64,000 nt of DNA from Paenibacillus_AR mesotrionivorans (GCF_046098205.1 NZ_JBJURJ010000001.1:372001-436000); one strand, 5' to 3'. Positions 50,419 through 60,195 are shown, counted from the stretch's first letter. Numbers and translations are program-made. Notes: generated by a model not told the origin, from the letters alone.

Positions 50419-52497
50419 TTAAGCCATTGTAGCCTTCCTCGACAGATTCACTCTGCCTTGGTTGTCAATCTCGGTAACCTTAACCGTGATCTTGTCACCC
50501 ACATTCACCACGTCCTCCACCTTAGCTACACGCTCTGTGGACAGCTGGGAAATATGGACAAGACCTTCCTTGCCCGGCAGCACCTCAACGAATGCGCCGA
50601 ACTTCTCCACGCGCTTCACGGTGCCCAGGTAGGTTTCACCCACCACAACCTCGCGGACGATGCTTTCGATGATCTCACGGGCACGCTCGTTGGCCGCTTG
50701 ATTGCTGGAAGCAATAAAGATGCTGCCGTCCTGCTCGATGTCGATCTTAACGCCGGTTTCCTCGATGATCTTGTTGATCACCTTGCCGCCTGCACCGATA
50801 ACCTCACGGATCTTATCCGGGTGAATAGACATGGTGATGATCTTAGGCGCATATTGCGACAGCTCCTTGCGGGGCTTGTCGATAGTGGCCAGCATCTTTT
50901 CCATGATGAACATCCGGCCCTTGTAAGCTTGCTGGAGGGCTTCCTTCAGAATGCTGCGGTCGATGCCGTCGATCTTAATATCCATCTGAATGGCGGTTAC
51001 ACCCTTGGCAGTACCGGCTACCTTAAAGTCCATGTCGCCCAGGTGGTCTTCCATGCCTTGAATGTCAGTCAGAATGGAAACATGCTCCCCATCCTTAATC
51101 AGACCCATAGCCACACCGGCAACAGGAGCCTTAATCGGTACGCCTGCGTCCATCAAAGCCATGGTGCTGGCGCAAATGGAAGCTTGGGAGGTGGAGCCGT
51201 TGGATTCGAGAACCTCGGATACCACACGGATGGTGTACGGGAATTCCTTCTCATCCGGCAGCACCATTTCCAGAGCGCGTTCGCCCAAGGCGCCGTGGCC
51301 GATTTCGCGGCGTCCCGGCGGACGGAGCGGACGGGCTTCGCCTACGCTGAACGGAGGGAAGTTGTAGTGGTGCATAAACCGCTTACGTTCTTCCAGATCA
51401 ATGCCGTCCAGCATTTGCTCGTCGCCGATGGAGCCCAAGGTTGCGATGGAGAGAGCCTGGGTTTGGCCGCGTGTAAACAAAGCGGAGCCATGTGTACGTG
51501 CCAAAAGTGTAGTTTCGCAGGAGATAGGACGGATTTCATCCAAACCACGGCCATCAGGACGCACCTTATCATGGGTGATCAGGCGGCGGACTTCTTCCTT
51601 GACGATATCGTAAAGAACCTCCTTCACGTCGGCAATCTTAGAGGAATCATCCTCATACACGGCTTTAAAATGCTCAACGGTTTCCGCATTCACCGCTTCA
51701 ATCGCTTCCGTACGGGCATGCTTCTCGGCGATACGCACTGCTTGCACCAGCTTTTCCTGGGCATAAGCGCGCACGTCGCTGTTTACAGTACCGTCAACAG
51801 CATGAAGGACAACCTCCATCTTGGGTTTGCCCACTTGCTTGACAAATTCCTCGATGGCGGCACAAATTTTCTTGATTTCTTCGTGGCCGAACATAATTGC
51901 TTCCAGCATCACTTCTTCCGGAAGCTCATGGGCTTCGGCTTCCACCATCATGATGGCGTCCTTGGTGCCGGCAACCACGAGATACATTTCGCTCTTGGCG
52001 GATTGCTCCACCGTGGGGTTAATGACGAATTGTCCGTCAACACGGGCAACAATCACACCGCCAATAGGTCCGCTAAACGGAACATCAGAGATAGCCAATG
52101 CACAGGAGGTACCGATCATAGCGGTAATTTCAGGAGAATTGTCCTGATCCACACTCATAACCAAATTTACGATTTGCACATCATTCCGGAAGCCCTCCGG
52201 GAATAACGGACGGATGGGACGGTCAGTCAACCGGCTGGACAGAATCGCCTTCTGGGAGGGACGTCCTTCGCGCTTGATATAGCCGCCGGGAATTTTGCCG
52301 ACTGCATACAAGCGTTCCTCATAGTTTACCGTTAACGGGAAAAAGTCAAGATCCTTGGGGTCCTTAGACGCGGTTACCGTACACAATACGGCGGTATCAC
52401 CATAACGGGCCATAACGGCTCCGTTGGCTTGCTTGGCCAGCTTGCCTGTTTCCAGAATAAGCGTGCGGCCGCCGATTTCCAATTTTATTTGCTCCAT
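50419..52497 (-). CDS. pnp: Polyribonucleotide nucleotidyltransferase (PNPase)
   Basis: The 692-residue 3'-to-5' exoribonuclease has two RNase PH domains (about 10-225 and 310-545, with PGRREIGHGALGERAL and SNGSTSQASICAST), a KH domain (about 555-610, REVIGAGGKVINKI) and an S1 domain (about 620-690). The ATG (MEQIKLEIGGR) has AGGAGG 6 bases upstream. rpsO comes before it, separated by a long-loop terminator. It is usually a main RNA-decay enzyme along with RNase Y and J, also present here. Confidence 0.98.
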   Translation of the reverse strand: MEQIKLEIGGRTLILETGKLAKQANGAVMARYGDTAVLCTVTASKDPKDLDFFPLTVNYEERLYAVGKIPGGYIKREGRPSQKAILSSRLTDRPIRPLFPEGFRNDVQIVNLVMSVDQDNSPEITAMIGTSCALAISDVPFSGPIGGVIVARVDGQFVINPTVEQSAKSEMYLVVAGTKDAIMMVEAEAHELPEEVMLEAIMFGHEEIKKICAAIEEFVKQVGKPKMEVVLHAVDGTVNSDVRAYAQEKLVQAVRIAEKHARTEAIEAVNAETVEHFKAVYEDDSSKIADVKEVLYDIVKEEVRRLITHDKVRPDGRGLDEIRPISCETTLLARTHGSALFTRGQTQALSIATLGSIGDEQMLDGIDLEERKRFMHHYNFPPFSVGEARPLRPPGRREIGHGALGERALEMVLPDEKEFPYTIRVVSEVLESNGSTSQASICASTMALMDAGVPIKAPVAGVAMGLIKDGEHVSILTDIQGMEDHLGDMDFKVAGTAKGVTAIQMDIKIDGIDRSILKEALQQAYKGRMFIMEKMLATIDKPRKELSQYAPKIITMSIHPDKIREVIGAGGKVINKIIEETGVKIDIEQDGSIFIASSNQAANERAREIIESIVREVVVGETYLGTVKRVEKFGAFVEVLPGKEGLVHISQLSTERVAKVEDVVNVGDKITVKVTEIDNQGRVNLSRKATMA

Positions 52498-52870
52498 ACC
52501 TTGCCTCCTGATCAATTTTGCGCCAGCAGAATCTGGCAATATTCGCTTGCCTTAAGGCATTCTGAGCTGTCTGTTTCTACATTATGTAACGCCCTGCCTG
52601 TCCTTTTTACACCGAAGATCAATAGGACTAGAAACGGACGGCAATGACTGATAATTTCAACATGTTGTCTAGTATTTCCTTCTTTTTCATGCCTAATCTG
52701 GCGAAAATACAGAAAAAGCAACCAATTCTGATCCATGCGTCGGTAACAGCACGGCAATCATTGGTTGCTTTCCCATGATCTGCACCGCAGCCTTGGGGCC
52801 CGTTAGACGGACGCTGCGGCACCCGCAGTTTAAGCTAACAGCGTATGACAAACGTCATAGGCCTCTAACC
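52498..52870. other. 373-base gap between rpsO and pnp
   Basis: No gene. It holds the rpsO terminator (52710-52770) and should contain the pnp promoter, for which I see no convincing -35/-10 pair. Confidence 0.5.
52710..52770 (-). terminator. Terminator after rpsO
   Basis: AAGCAACCAAT and ATTGGTTGCTT are a perfect 11-base stem with a long (33-base) loop, followed on the minus strand by TTTCTGTATTTTC. Confidence 0.72.
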
Positions 52871-53140
52871 TTATCTACGAAGACCCAGTTTCTCGATAAG
52901 AGCGCTGTAGCGTCTAACATCCTTGTTCTTCAAGTATGCCAACAGGCTACGACGGTGACCGACCATCTTCAGAAGACCGCGGCGGGAATGGTGATCCTTC
53001 TTATGCACGCGCAAGTGGTTAGTCAGGTTTGTAATGTTTTCCGTAAGGATAGCAATCTGAACCTCGGGAGATCCGGTATCGGATTCGTGAGTCTTGTGGT
53101 CCAGAATCAGTTGGTTCTTGCGTTCTTGTGTCAATGCCAT
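52871..53140 (-). CDS. rpsO: 30S ribosomal protein S15
   Basis: The 89 residues (MALTQERKNQLILDHKTHESDTGSPEVQIA..., LLKMVGHRRSLLAYL) are standard S15, which binds 16S rRNA early in small-subunit assembly. AGGAGGTGA lies 8 bases before the ATG. It has its own promoter about 120 bases upstream and a terminator before pnp. In many bacteria S15 represses its own mRNA; the leader here is long enough, but I cannot show a binding site. Confidence 0.98.
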   Translation of the reverse strand: MALTQERKNQLILDHKTHESDTGSPEVQIAILTENITNLTNHLRVHKKDHHSRRGLLKMVGHRRSLLAYLKNKDVRRYSALIEKLGLRR

Positions 53141-53263
53141 CCTATTCACCTCCTTGATATAGTAGATACATCCCCATTAGCCCAGTGACCGCCGGAGCAG
53201 CGGGAGACCAAGCTAAGGTTCATGATTGACGCCGGAAATATTTGTTTTCAGGCGACAAGAACC

Positions 53264-53292
53264 AGTATAGCACAAGCCTTGCGTCAAGTAAA
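53264..53292 (-). promoter_or_regulatory. Sigma-A promoter for rpsO
   Basis: Minus strand TTTACT, 17-base spacer, TATACT, with TG one base before the -10 (extended). It overlaps the 3' end region of ribF. Confidence 0.75.
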
Positions 53293-53294
53293 TG

Positions 53295-54236
53295 TCAGCT
53301 TAGCATTTCTTTTGCCGAAACGATATCCTTGCCGATCTGCGCCACCAATTCTTCCGCTGAGCCAAACTTCCGCTCATGCCGGATAAAGCCGATAAACCGG
53401 ATGGAAACTTCATCCCCATAGATCTTTTTATTGAAGTCAAATAAATGCGTCTCCAGGGATATAGCCCCCTCCTTCTTGGCAAAGGTGGGCTTCCAGCCGA
53501 TATTCATTACTCCGAAATGCCACTGGCCGTCATGCAGGAACCGGACCGCATAGACCCCTCTTCCGGGAATCACATACCCTTCAGTAGTTTCCACGTTGGC
53601 AGTAGGAATGCCGATGGTGCTGCCTCTGCCTTCGCCTGCGACGACCTTACCCGTAATGGAATACGGACGCTCCAGAAGCCGGGCCGCCTTTTCCACCTGG
53701 CCATTGGCCAGAGATTCCCGGATCAGGGTGCTGCTGACCTTCTCCCCGTTGAGGTGGTACGGGCTCACCACTTCCACCCCAAACCTTCCCTGGGCAAGCT
53801 CCTTCAGCCGCTGCGGGCTGCCTGCCCCCCTGTGGCCGAAGGTAAAGTCAAACCCGACCACAACGGATGCCAGTTTGCCGGATACCAGAATATCCTCGAC
53901 GAACTGCTCAGGGGACAGCTGTGCGAAGCTTTCATCAAACCCCACCAGATAAACCCGCTTTAATCCCAGAGCTTCGAACAGACGCAATTTATCTTCAATT
54001 GGTGTCAAAGAATCCCGGTATTGGGGATGCCCCAGCACCTCACGGGGATGGGGATGAAAGGTCATCACCGCCGGAGCCAACTCATGGGTTTCGGCGTTCT
54101 CGACAGCAGTAAGCAATACCTTGCGATGCCCGGCATGGACCCCGTCAAAATCACCGATGGCCATCACCTGAGGGGGACCGGATGCAATGATGCGGGCAAT
54201 CTCATCAGGGGCTGCCTGTATACGAAATATCTCCAA
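53295..54236 (-). CDS. ribF: Bifunctional riboflavin kinase/FAD synthetase
   Basis: The 313 residues have an N-terminal nucleotidyltransferase (about 20-180, GDFDGVHAGHRKVL and STLIRESL) and a C-terminal flavokinase (about 190-310, GEGRGSTIGIPTANV). Together they make FMN and FAD from riboflavin. The start is TTG following GGTGGAG. It is the last gene of the nusA-infB operon, 30 bases after truB; in Bacillus it is called ribC. Confidence 0.96.
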   Translation of the reverse strand: MEIFRIQAAPDEIARIIASGPPQVMAIGDFDGVHAGHRKVLLTAVENAETHELAPAVMTFHPHPREVLGHPQYRDSLTPIEDKLRLFEALGLKRVYLVGFDESFAQLSPEQFVEDILVSGKLASVVVGFDFTFGHRGAGSPQRLKELAQGRFGVEVVSPYHLNGEKVSSTLIRESLANGQVEKAARLLERPYSITGKVVAGEGRGSTIGIPTANVETTEGYVIPGRGVYAVRFLHDGQWHFGVMNIGWKPTFAKKEGAISLETHLFDFNKKIYGDEVSIRFIGFIRHERKFGSAEELVAQIGKDIVSAKEMLS

Positions 54237-54266
54237 CTCTCTCCACCTGCCTATAGAACCGGTTCA

Positions 54267-55214
54267 TCAAGCCTCCGGCAAAAACACTTTCTCTGCCGCC
54301 AGCGTCCGGTCGTCCTCCTCCAGCCTGAACAGGCCGAGGAAGTCCGCTCCGGGTCCGTACACCCGCTTAAGCCTGCGCATCTGCAGAGGCAGCTCCATGT
54401 CCGGCTGTTTGGCGGCTTCGTCCGCTGCTAAACGGATTTTTTTGCCCTGGCGGGCATGAACCGCCGCCTCTCCTCCAACCTCGACGGCTGGAAAAAAGGA
54501 AATTGCCTGGTCAGCGGGAATCAGCCATTGGGCCAAAGCCCCGTCCCCGTGCTGCTTGGCCTCGGCCAGCTCCTCAAGAGTGACGCACTGCGCCCGGGTC
54601 AAACCGCCTGTTCCGGTTCTGACCAGCTCTGCCATAACCGCCGGATAACCCAGAGCCCGTCCGATATCGGAGCACAGGGTGCGGATATACGTGCCTTTGG
54701 AGCAGCGGACCCGGAACACAATCTCCGGCTCCGATACATCCAGCTTGACCGATAGGATATGTATGCTGTGGATGGTAACCTGCCTGGGCTGGCGCTCCAC
54801 TACCTCGCCGCCGCGGGCAAGCTCATACAATCGTTTCCCATCCACCTTCACTGCCGAATACATCGGGGGAATCTGTTCAATCACACCGGTAAACCGGTCC
54901 ATAACCTCTTGAATCTGCTGTTCGTTGACCGTCACCTGATCCACGCGTTCAATGACGCTGCCGGTGAGATCCTCCGTATCCGTGGCCAGCCCGATTACCA
55001 GTTTGGCCTCATATTCCTTGGGCATTTCCTGGATATATTCCACCAAACGGGTCGCCCTGCCCAAGCATAAGGGAAGGACACCGGTTACCATGGGATCCAG
55101 GGTGCCCGTGTGTCCAATCCGCTTCATTTTGAGTATGCCACGTGCTTTCGCCACCACATCATGGGATGTAAATTGAACGGGTTTCCAGATGGGCAGAACA
55201 CCTTCCAAACTCAT
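54267..55214 (-). CDS. truB: tRNA pseudouridine(55) synthase
   Basis: The 315 residues show the TruB signatures GVLPIWKPVQFTSHDVV, KMKRIGHTGTLDPMVTGVLP with the catalytic Asp, and a C-terminal PUA-like domain (about 240-310). It makes pseudouridine 55 in the T-loop of tRNAs. AAAGGAGG precedes the ATG, and it overlaps the nrnA stop as ATGA. Confidence 0.97.
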   Translation of the reverse strand: MSLEGVLPIWKPVQFTSHDVVAKARGILKMKRIGHTGTLDPMVTGVLPLCLGRATRLVEYIQEMPKEYEAKLVIGLATDTEDLTGSVIERVDQVTVNEQQIQEVMDRFTGVIEQIPPMYSAVKVDGKRLYELARGGEVVERQPRQVTIHSIHILSVKLDVSEPEIVFRVRCSKGTYIRTLCSDIGRALGYPAVMAELVRTGTGGLTRAQCVTLEELAEAKQHGDGALAQWLIPADQAISFFPAVEVGGEAAVHARQGKKIRLAADEAAKQPDMELPLQMRRLKRVYGPGADFLGLFRLEEDDRTLAAEKVFLPEA

Positions 55215-56227
55215 GGCAGCCTCCTTTGAATTTCCTGGAGAACCTGCTCCTCGATCTGGTCAAGCGTTCCCTTAACGGCACAGCCAGCCGCCCGGATATG
55301 ACCCCCGCCGCCAAAATGCTTGGCCACATCAGCCACATCCACCAATCCGGCGGAGCGGAAGCTGACCTTCCACTTTTCACCGTCAATCTGTTTGAACAAA
55401 AGTCCTACCTCGACGCCTTCAATATTGCGGGGATAATTTACAAGCCCTTCGAGATCGGCATTCTGGGCATGGGCATCCGCCACATCCTGCAGCGACACGC
55501 TCACCCAGGCAATCCGCTTGTCCACGTTAAAGTTCAAGGAGGCAAGCGCCTTTTGCAGCACCATCACGTGGGATAAGGTTAATTTCTCCAAGAACTGGTC
55601 CGCCAGATCATTGCCGTCTACACCATACTCCAGCATTTCGGAGGCAATTTTTAGCACGCGGGGAGTGGTATTGGAATACCGGAAGCCTCCCGTGTCGGTC
55701 AAAAGCCCGGTATAGATACAGTCCGCAAGCGGCTTCGCCCAGCTGATGGTCAGCAGTGTAGCCAGATCGTACAGCACCTCCGCCGTAGCGGCGGCATCGG
55801 CACGGATCAGGTTGACCCGGCCAAAGCCGTCGTTGGTGGGGTGATGATCGATATTAAGAATCGGCGTTTCCGTGGTAAACCATTCTTTAACAAGCCCAAT
55901 CCGCTGGTAATCCGCACAATCGACAGCAATAACACAGTTGAAAGGAGGAAGCGGCTCAGCGCTGCTCCGCCGGGAATAGTTCAGAATCTCGGCGGATCGG
56001 GGCAGCATACCGAACTTAGAGGGAACCTCCCCTTCATTGATTGTGACGAAGGATTTCCCCAACAGCTGAAGCATCTGGCCAACGGCCAGGGTAGAGCCGA
56101 TGGCATCCCCGTCTGGGTTCACGTGGGACACCACCAGGAAATGGTCATGCGCCAGAATAAAAGCTTTGGCTTCCTCCAGCTGATTCCGGTAGGCGTCAGC
56201 AGGCGAAGACAGATTCGGTCCGCTCAT
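55211..56227 (-). CDS. nrnA: Bifunctional oligoribonuclease/pAp phosphatase NrnA (DHH family)
   Basis: The 338 residues contain the DHH phosphoesterase motifs: SHVNPDGDAIGS, AVDCAD, NIDHHPTN (DHH) and a C-terminal DHHA1 domain with FGGGGHIRAAGC. NrnA degrades nanoRNA and 3'-phosphoadenosine 5'-phosphate. It overlaps rbfA and truB by ATGA on both sides, so the three are coupled. In Bacillus subtilis nrnA is elsewhere in the genome. Confidence 0.95.
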   Translation of the reverse strand: MSGPNLSSPADAYRNQLEEAKAFILAHDHFLVVSHVNPDGDAIGSTLAVGQMLQLLGKSFVTINEGEVPSKFGMLPRSAEILNYSRRSSAEPLPPFNCVIAVDCADYQRIGLVKEWFTTETPILNIDHHPTNDGFGRVNLIRADAAATAEVLYDLATLLTISWAKPLADCIYTGLLTDTGGFRYSNTTPRVLKIASEMLEYGVDGNDLADQFLEKLTLSHVMVLQKALASLNFNVDKRIAWVSVSLQDVADAHAQNADLEGLVNYPRNIEGVEVGLLFKQIDGEKWKVSFRSAGLVDVADVAKHFGGGGHIRAAGCAVKGTLDQIEEQVLQEIQRRLP

Positions 56228-56574
56228 GATTCATCCTCTTTGATCCGGTGAATGAGCTCCTCAATCCGGCTGCCGTAAGCCACCGAGCTGTCAATAAGGA
56301 AAATCAACTCGGGAACAATGCGGAGTCTTACCCGTTTGGACAGTTCCGAACGGATAAAGCCTTTGCCGCGCTCCAGCGCCTTCAGCGTATCCTGGCGTTC
56401 CTGATCGGAACCAAGAACGCTCAAGTATACCTTCGCTTGGGAAAAATCATTGGTTACCTCTACACCAGTGATGGTGGTGAAGCCCATCCGCGGATCCTTA
56501 AACTCGGTTTGCAGAATGAGGCTGAGTTCCTTCTTGATTTGCTCCCCTACCCGGCCGGTGCGAATTTTGGCCAT
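56224..56574 (-). CDS. rbfA: 30S ribosome-binding factor A
   Basis: The 116 residues have the KH-like RbfA fold (RVGEQIKKELSLILQTEFKDPRMGFTTIT). RbfA helps mature the 5' end of 16S rRNA and cold adaptation. Its ribosome site (GAGAGGTGA) overlaps the infB stop, 7 bases away, so the genes are tightly linked. The ylxP gene, between infB and rbfA in Bacillus, is absent. Confidence 0.96.
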   Translation of the reverse strand: MAKIRTGRVGEQIKKELSLILQTEFKDPRMGFTTITGVEVTNDFSQAKVYLSVLGSDQERQDTLKALERGKGFIRSELSKRVRLRIVPELIFLIDSSVAYGSRIEELIHRIKEDES

Positions 56575-56581
56575 GCCTATT

Positions 56582-59500
56582 TCACCTCTCTACGCTCTCC
56601 ATGATAAATGCTTCTATAATATCCCCTTCCTTCAGGTCGTTAAACCGGTCAAGGGTAATGCCGCATTCGTAACCTTGCGCCACTTCCTTGGCGTCGTCCT
56701 TGAAGCGTTTGAGGGAATCCAATTTGCCTTCGTAAACCACGATGCCTTGACGAATCAGGCGGGCCTCTGCGGAACGGGCGATCTTGCCGCTAATGACCAT
56801 ACAACCCGCAATCGTACCCACCTTGGAAATCTTAAAGGTGTTGCGGACTTCCGCCTGGCCGATGACACTTTCCTTGAATACAGGGTCCAGAAGGCCCTTC
56901 ATCGCAGATTCAATTTCTTCAATAACCTTGTAGATAACGCGGTGCTGACGGATATCAACCTTCTCCTGCTCTGCCGTTGCAAGAGCAGCAGGTTCAGGAC
57001 GGACGTTAAAGCCGATGATAATCGCATTGGATGCGGAAGCCAGAATGATGTCAGACTCGGTGACAGCACCTACGCCTGCATGCAGAATCTTAACCCGCGC
57101 GCCTTCCACTTCGATCTTTTCCAGGGAGCCGCGGAGTGCTTCAACAGATCCTTGTACGTCGCCCTTGATGATGACGTTGAGATCCTTGATTTCCCCTTCC
57201 TTAATCTGCTTGAACAGATCGTCCAGGGTTACCCGGGTATTAGCTCCCATATCGGCTTGACGCTGGTTGGTAGTACGCTTCTCGGCAATTTCCCGTGCCT
57301 TGCGCTCGTCTTCGAAGGCAAGGAACATATCGCCGGCTTGCGGCACTTCTGTCAGACCGGTAATTTCCACTGGTGTGGACGGACCGGCTTCCTTCAGACG
57401 CTTGCCCTTGTCATTGACCATGGCCCGTACACGGCCGAAGGTGTTCCCGGCGATAAAGGAGTCGCCCACCTTAAGCGTACCGTTCTGCACGAGTACCCGT
57501 GCAACCGGTCCCTTGCCCTTATCCAGCTCGGCTTCGATAACAGTGCCTCTGGCGCGTTTGTTGGGGTTAGCCTTAAGCTCCTGGACATCCGCTACCAGAA
57601 GGATCATTTCAAGAAGGTTTTCCAAACCGATGCGCTGCTTGGCAGAGATACTGGCGAAAATGGTCTCGCCGCCCCACTCCTCAGGAACCAGTTCGAATTC
57701 CATCAATTCCTGCTTAATCCGGTCCGCATTGGCATCCGGCTTATCGATCTTGTTAACAGCCACGATAATCGGCACCTTGGCCGCCTTGGCATGGGCAATG
57801 GCTTCCTTGGTTTGAGGCATAACACCGTCATCGGCTGCAACTACCAGGATGGTGATATCTGTGACCTGGGCGCCGCGGGCACGCATGGATGTGAAGGCTT
57901 CATGGCCCGGGGTATCCAGGAAGGTGATCTTCCGGCCGTTGATTTCCGCTTGGTATGCTCCAATATGCTGGGTAATGCCGCCTGCTTCGCCTTCCGTCAC
58001 ATTGGTATGGCGGATTGCATCCAGCAGGGTGGTTTTACCATGGTCAACGTGGCCCATGATGGTGACAACCGGAGGACGCTCCTGCAAATCAGCGGGATCG
58101 TCATTTTCTTCCGTTGCTTCGATGTTGGTTTCGTCAACGGGAATCTTCAGTTCCACTTCCACACCATAATCGGTGGCAAGCAGCTGAATGGTATCCAAAT
58201 CCAGCTCTTGGTTGATGGTAGCCATCACACCCAAGAACAGGAGCTTCTTAATCAGTTCGGAGACATCCTTATGCAGCAGCTTGGCGAATTCGCCGACAGT
58301 CATGGTGCCGCGGACAATCACCTTCTTGGGGGTATTGTCGATCTTTTCTTTCCTGACAACGTTTTGCTGCTGGTTGCGGCCTCTGTTGCCATAACGGTTG
58401 TTGCCGCCCCGGTCGTCGGAACGTTTGGGAGCCGGTTTGCCGCGTTTGCCGCTGCCTACCTTGGCTGCGCCTGCTGCGGGCAGATCGAGCACAATATCGT
58501 CATCCGCCGATACATTGGTTGGTACGCGGATCGGCTTATCCTGTACGGGCTTTCTGGCTTGATAGTCATTGCGGCCGTGCTCGCCGCGGTTTTTGTCCCG
58601 GTCGTTATTTCTGCGGGTAGGAGAGCTGCTGGACACGGGGGCGCCTGCAGATTGCAAAGCCGATGCCATAGCACCCAGTCCCGGTCCACGGTCATCACGG
58701 CGTTGGAAGCCGCCTTGGCCTCCTTGGCCGCCGCTTCCCTGGCCATCACGGCGTTGGAACCCGCCTTGACCGCCTCCTTGACCGTCACGGCGTTGGAAAC
58801 CGCCTTGGCCTCCTTGACCACCGCTGCCTTGACCATCACGGCGTTGGTAGCCGCCTTGGCCTCCTTGACCGCCGCTGCCTTGACCATCACGGCGCTGGTA
58901 ACCGCCTTGACCGCCAGTACCTTGGCCTTCACGGCGTTGGTAGCCTCCTTGGCCTCCTTGACCGCCGCTGCCTTGACCATCACGGCGTTGGTAGCCGCCT
59001 TGGCCTCCTTGACCGCCAGTACCTTGGCCTTCACGGCGTTGGTAGCCGCCTTGGCCTCCTTGACCGCCAGTACCTTGACCTTCACGACGCTGGTAGCCGC
59101 CTTGGCCTCCTTGACCGCCAGTACCTTGGCCTTCACGGCGTTGGTAGCCGCCTTGGCCTCCTTGACCGCCAGTACCTTGACCTTCACGACGCTGGTAGCC
59201 GCCTTGGCCTCCTTGACCGCCAGTACCTTGGCCTTCACGGCGTTGGTAGCCGCCTTGGCCTCCTTGACCGCCGCTGCCTTGACCATCACGGCGTTGGTAC
59301 CCGCCTTGACCTCCTTGACCGCCGCTGCCTTGGCCATCACGGCGCTGGTACCCGCCTTGACCGCCGCTGCCTTGGCCTTCACGGCGTTGATAGCCGCCTT
59401 GGCTGCTGCTGCCTTGGCCTTCACGGCGCTGATAGCCGCCTTGGCTGCTGCTTTGACCTTCGCGGCGCTCAGCCGGTGCAGATGCAGAAGCTTCCGGTGC

Positions 59501-59878
59501 ACGCGGGGCCGGAGCAGAGCTCTCTTCGGACTGCTGCGGCTTGGAGGCCGTTTCTGCACTTGCTGCAGGGGATTCGGACTTGGCAGGCTGAGCCTGAACC
59601 ATAGATGCCTGCTTCTTCTCCGGAGCAGGCGGTGTGGATGCTGCTACATTGCCTGAAGTTTCCGCCACCCGCTTTGCAGCGGCATTGGCTTTAACGTCAC
59701 GGAAAAATTGTTCCACGGAGCCGACCATGTTGGGCTCCAGCACACTCATGTGATTGTTTACGGTAATTCCCTGTCTTTTTAGAATAGTAATAATCTCCTT
59801 ACTGCTCATATTTAAAGTTTTGGCGTATTCATAGACTCTCAGTTTATCTTTATTATCCTGTTTGTCCTGTTTTGTCAA
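56582..59878 (-). CDS. infB: Translation initiation factor IF-2 with a long Arg/Gly/Gln repeat
   Basis: IF-2 places initiator tRNA on the 30S subunit. Order: IF2_N domain (about 12-52), Ala/Pro/Ser-rich linker, tandem Gly-Gln-Arg repeats (138-398), a basic Asn/Arg region, a second IF2_N domain (about 518-570), the G domain (G1 GHVDHGKT 609-616, DTPGHEAF, NKID) and the C-terminal beta-barrel domains. At 1098 residues it is about 380 longer than the Bacillus subtilis protein as I recall it. The start is TTG, overlapping the ylxQ stop, with GGAGG about 10 bases upstream. Confidence 0.97.
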   Translation of the reverse strand: MTKQDKQDNKDKLRVYEYAKTLNMSSKEIITILKRQGITVNNHMSVLEPNMVGSVEQFFRDVKANAAAKRVAETSGNVAASTPPAPEKKQASMVQAQPAKSESPAASAETASKPQQSEESSAPAPRAPEASASAPAERREGQSSSQGGYQRREGQGSSSQGGYQRREGQGSGGQGGYQRRDGQGSGGQGGQGGYQRRDGQGSGGQGGQGGYQRREGQGTGGQGGQGGYQRREGQGTGGQGGQGGYQRREGQGTGGQGGQGGYQRREGQGTGGQGGQGGYQRREGQGTGGQGGQGGYQRRDGQGSGGQGGQGGYQRREGQGTGGQGGYQRRDGQGSGGQGGQGGYQRRDGQGSGGQGGQGGFQRRDGQGGGQGGFQRRDGQGSGGQGGQGGFQRRDDRGPGLGAMASALQSAGAPVSSSSPTRRNNDRDKNRGEHGRNDYQARKPVQDKPIRVPTNVSADDDIVLDLPAAGAAKVGSGKRGKPAPKRSDDRGGNNRYGNRGRNQQQNVVRKEKIDNTPKKVIVRGTMTVGEFAKLLHKDVSELIKKLLFLGVMATINQELDLDTIQLLATDYGVEVELKIPVDETNIEATEENDDPADLQERPPVVTIMGHVDHGKTTLLDAIRHTNVTEGEAGGITQHIGAYQAEINGRKITFLDTPGHEAFTSMRARGAQVTDITILVVAADDGVMPQTKEAIAHAKAAKVPIIVAVNKIDKPDANADRIKQELMEFELVPEEWGGETIFASISAKQRIGLENLLEMILLVADVQELKANPNKRARGTVIEAELDKGKGPVARVLVQNGTLKVGDSFIAGNTFGRVRAMVNDKGKRLKEAGPSTPVEITGLTEVPQAGDMFLAFEDERKAREIAEKRTTNQRQADMGANTRVTLDDLFKQIKEGEIKDLNVIIKGDVQGSVEALRGSLEKIEVEGARVKILHAGVGAVTESDIILASASNAIIIGFNVRPEPAALATAEQEKVDIRQHRVIYKVIEEIESAMKGLLDPVFKESVIGQAEVRNTFKISKVGTIAGCMVISGKIARSAEARLIRQGIVVYEGKLDSLKRFKDDAKEVAQGYECGITLDRFNDLKEGDIIEAFIMESVER
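58685..59467 (-). repeat. 51-nt coding tandem repeat within infB
   Basis: The most regular stretch repeats 17 codons (GGYQRREGQGTGGQGGQ type), with shorter 11- and 14-codon variants at the edges. Sixteen (Y/F)QRR(E/D) motifs are countable. Neighbouring units are nearly identical at DNA level. Confidence 0.9.
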
Positions 59879-60195
59879 TGTTCTTCCACCTCCGCAGGTT
59901 TTGCCAAGCCCTGGGCGATTCTGCCGGCGAATCCGTCATCCGTCACGGCCAGGACCACCCGATCAACCTTGCCCACTGCCCCACCAAGCTCAAGACGGGT
60001 GCCATACTCCACTAACGGAATCTGGTAATGTGAGCATTTATCCCTGTACTTTTTCTGCGCATTGGCAGCGGCGTCCACAGCCAGAATCACCAGCTTGGCT
60101 TCGCCTGAGCGGACCGCCTTCAACACAGTATCGTCGCCTGCCAGCACTTTTCCGGCACGCATGGCAAGCCCCAACGTAGACAATGATTTATTCAT
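59875..60195 (-). CDS. ylxQ: YlxQ, L7Ae-family ribosomal-type protein
   Basis: The 106 residues match the L7Ae/L30e/YlxQ RNA-binding family (LSTLGLAMRAGKVLAGDDTVLKAVRSG, KLVILAVDAAANAQKKY). It probably binds kink-turn RNA; its role is not settled. It overlaps rnpM upstream by 8 bases and infB downstream by 4. Confidence 0.93.
   Translation of the reverse strand: MNKSLSTLGLAMRAGKVLAGDDTVLKAVRSGEAKLVILAVDAAANAQKKYRDKCSHYQIPLVEYGTRLELGGAVGKVDRVVLAVTDDGFAGRIAQGLAKPAEVEEH

Noticed and set aside
51184..51367. Possible frameshift in pnp near the second RNase PH domain
   Set aside because: The reading frame is continuous and the motifs PGRREIGHGALGERAL and SNGSTSQASICAST are intact.
56450..59656. 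Long plus-strand open frame (over 1000 codons) opposite infB
   Set aside because: It is antisense to infB and stays open because of codon bias and the 51-base repeat. No ribosome site and no family resemblance.
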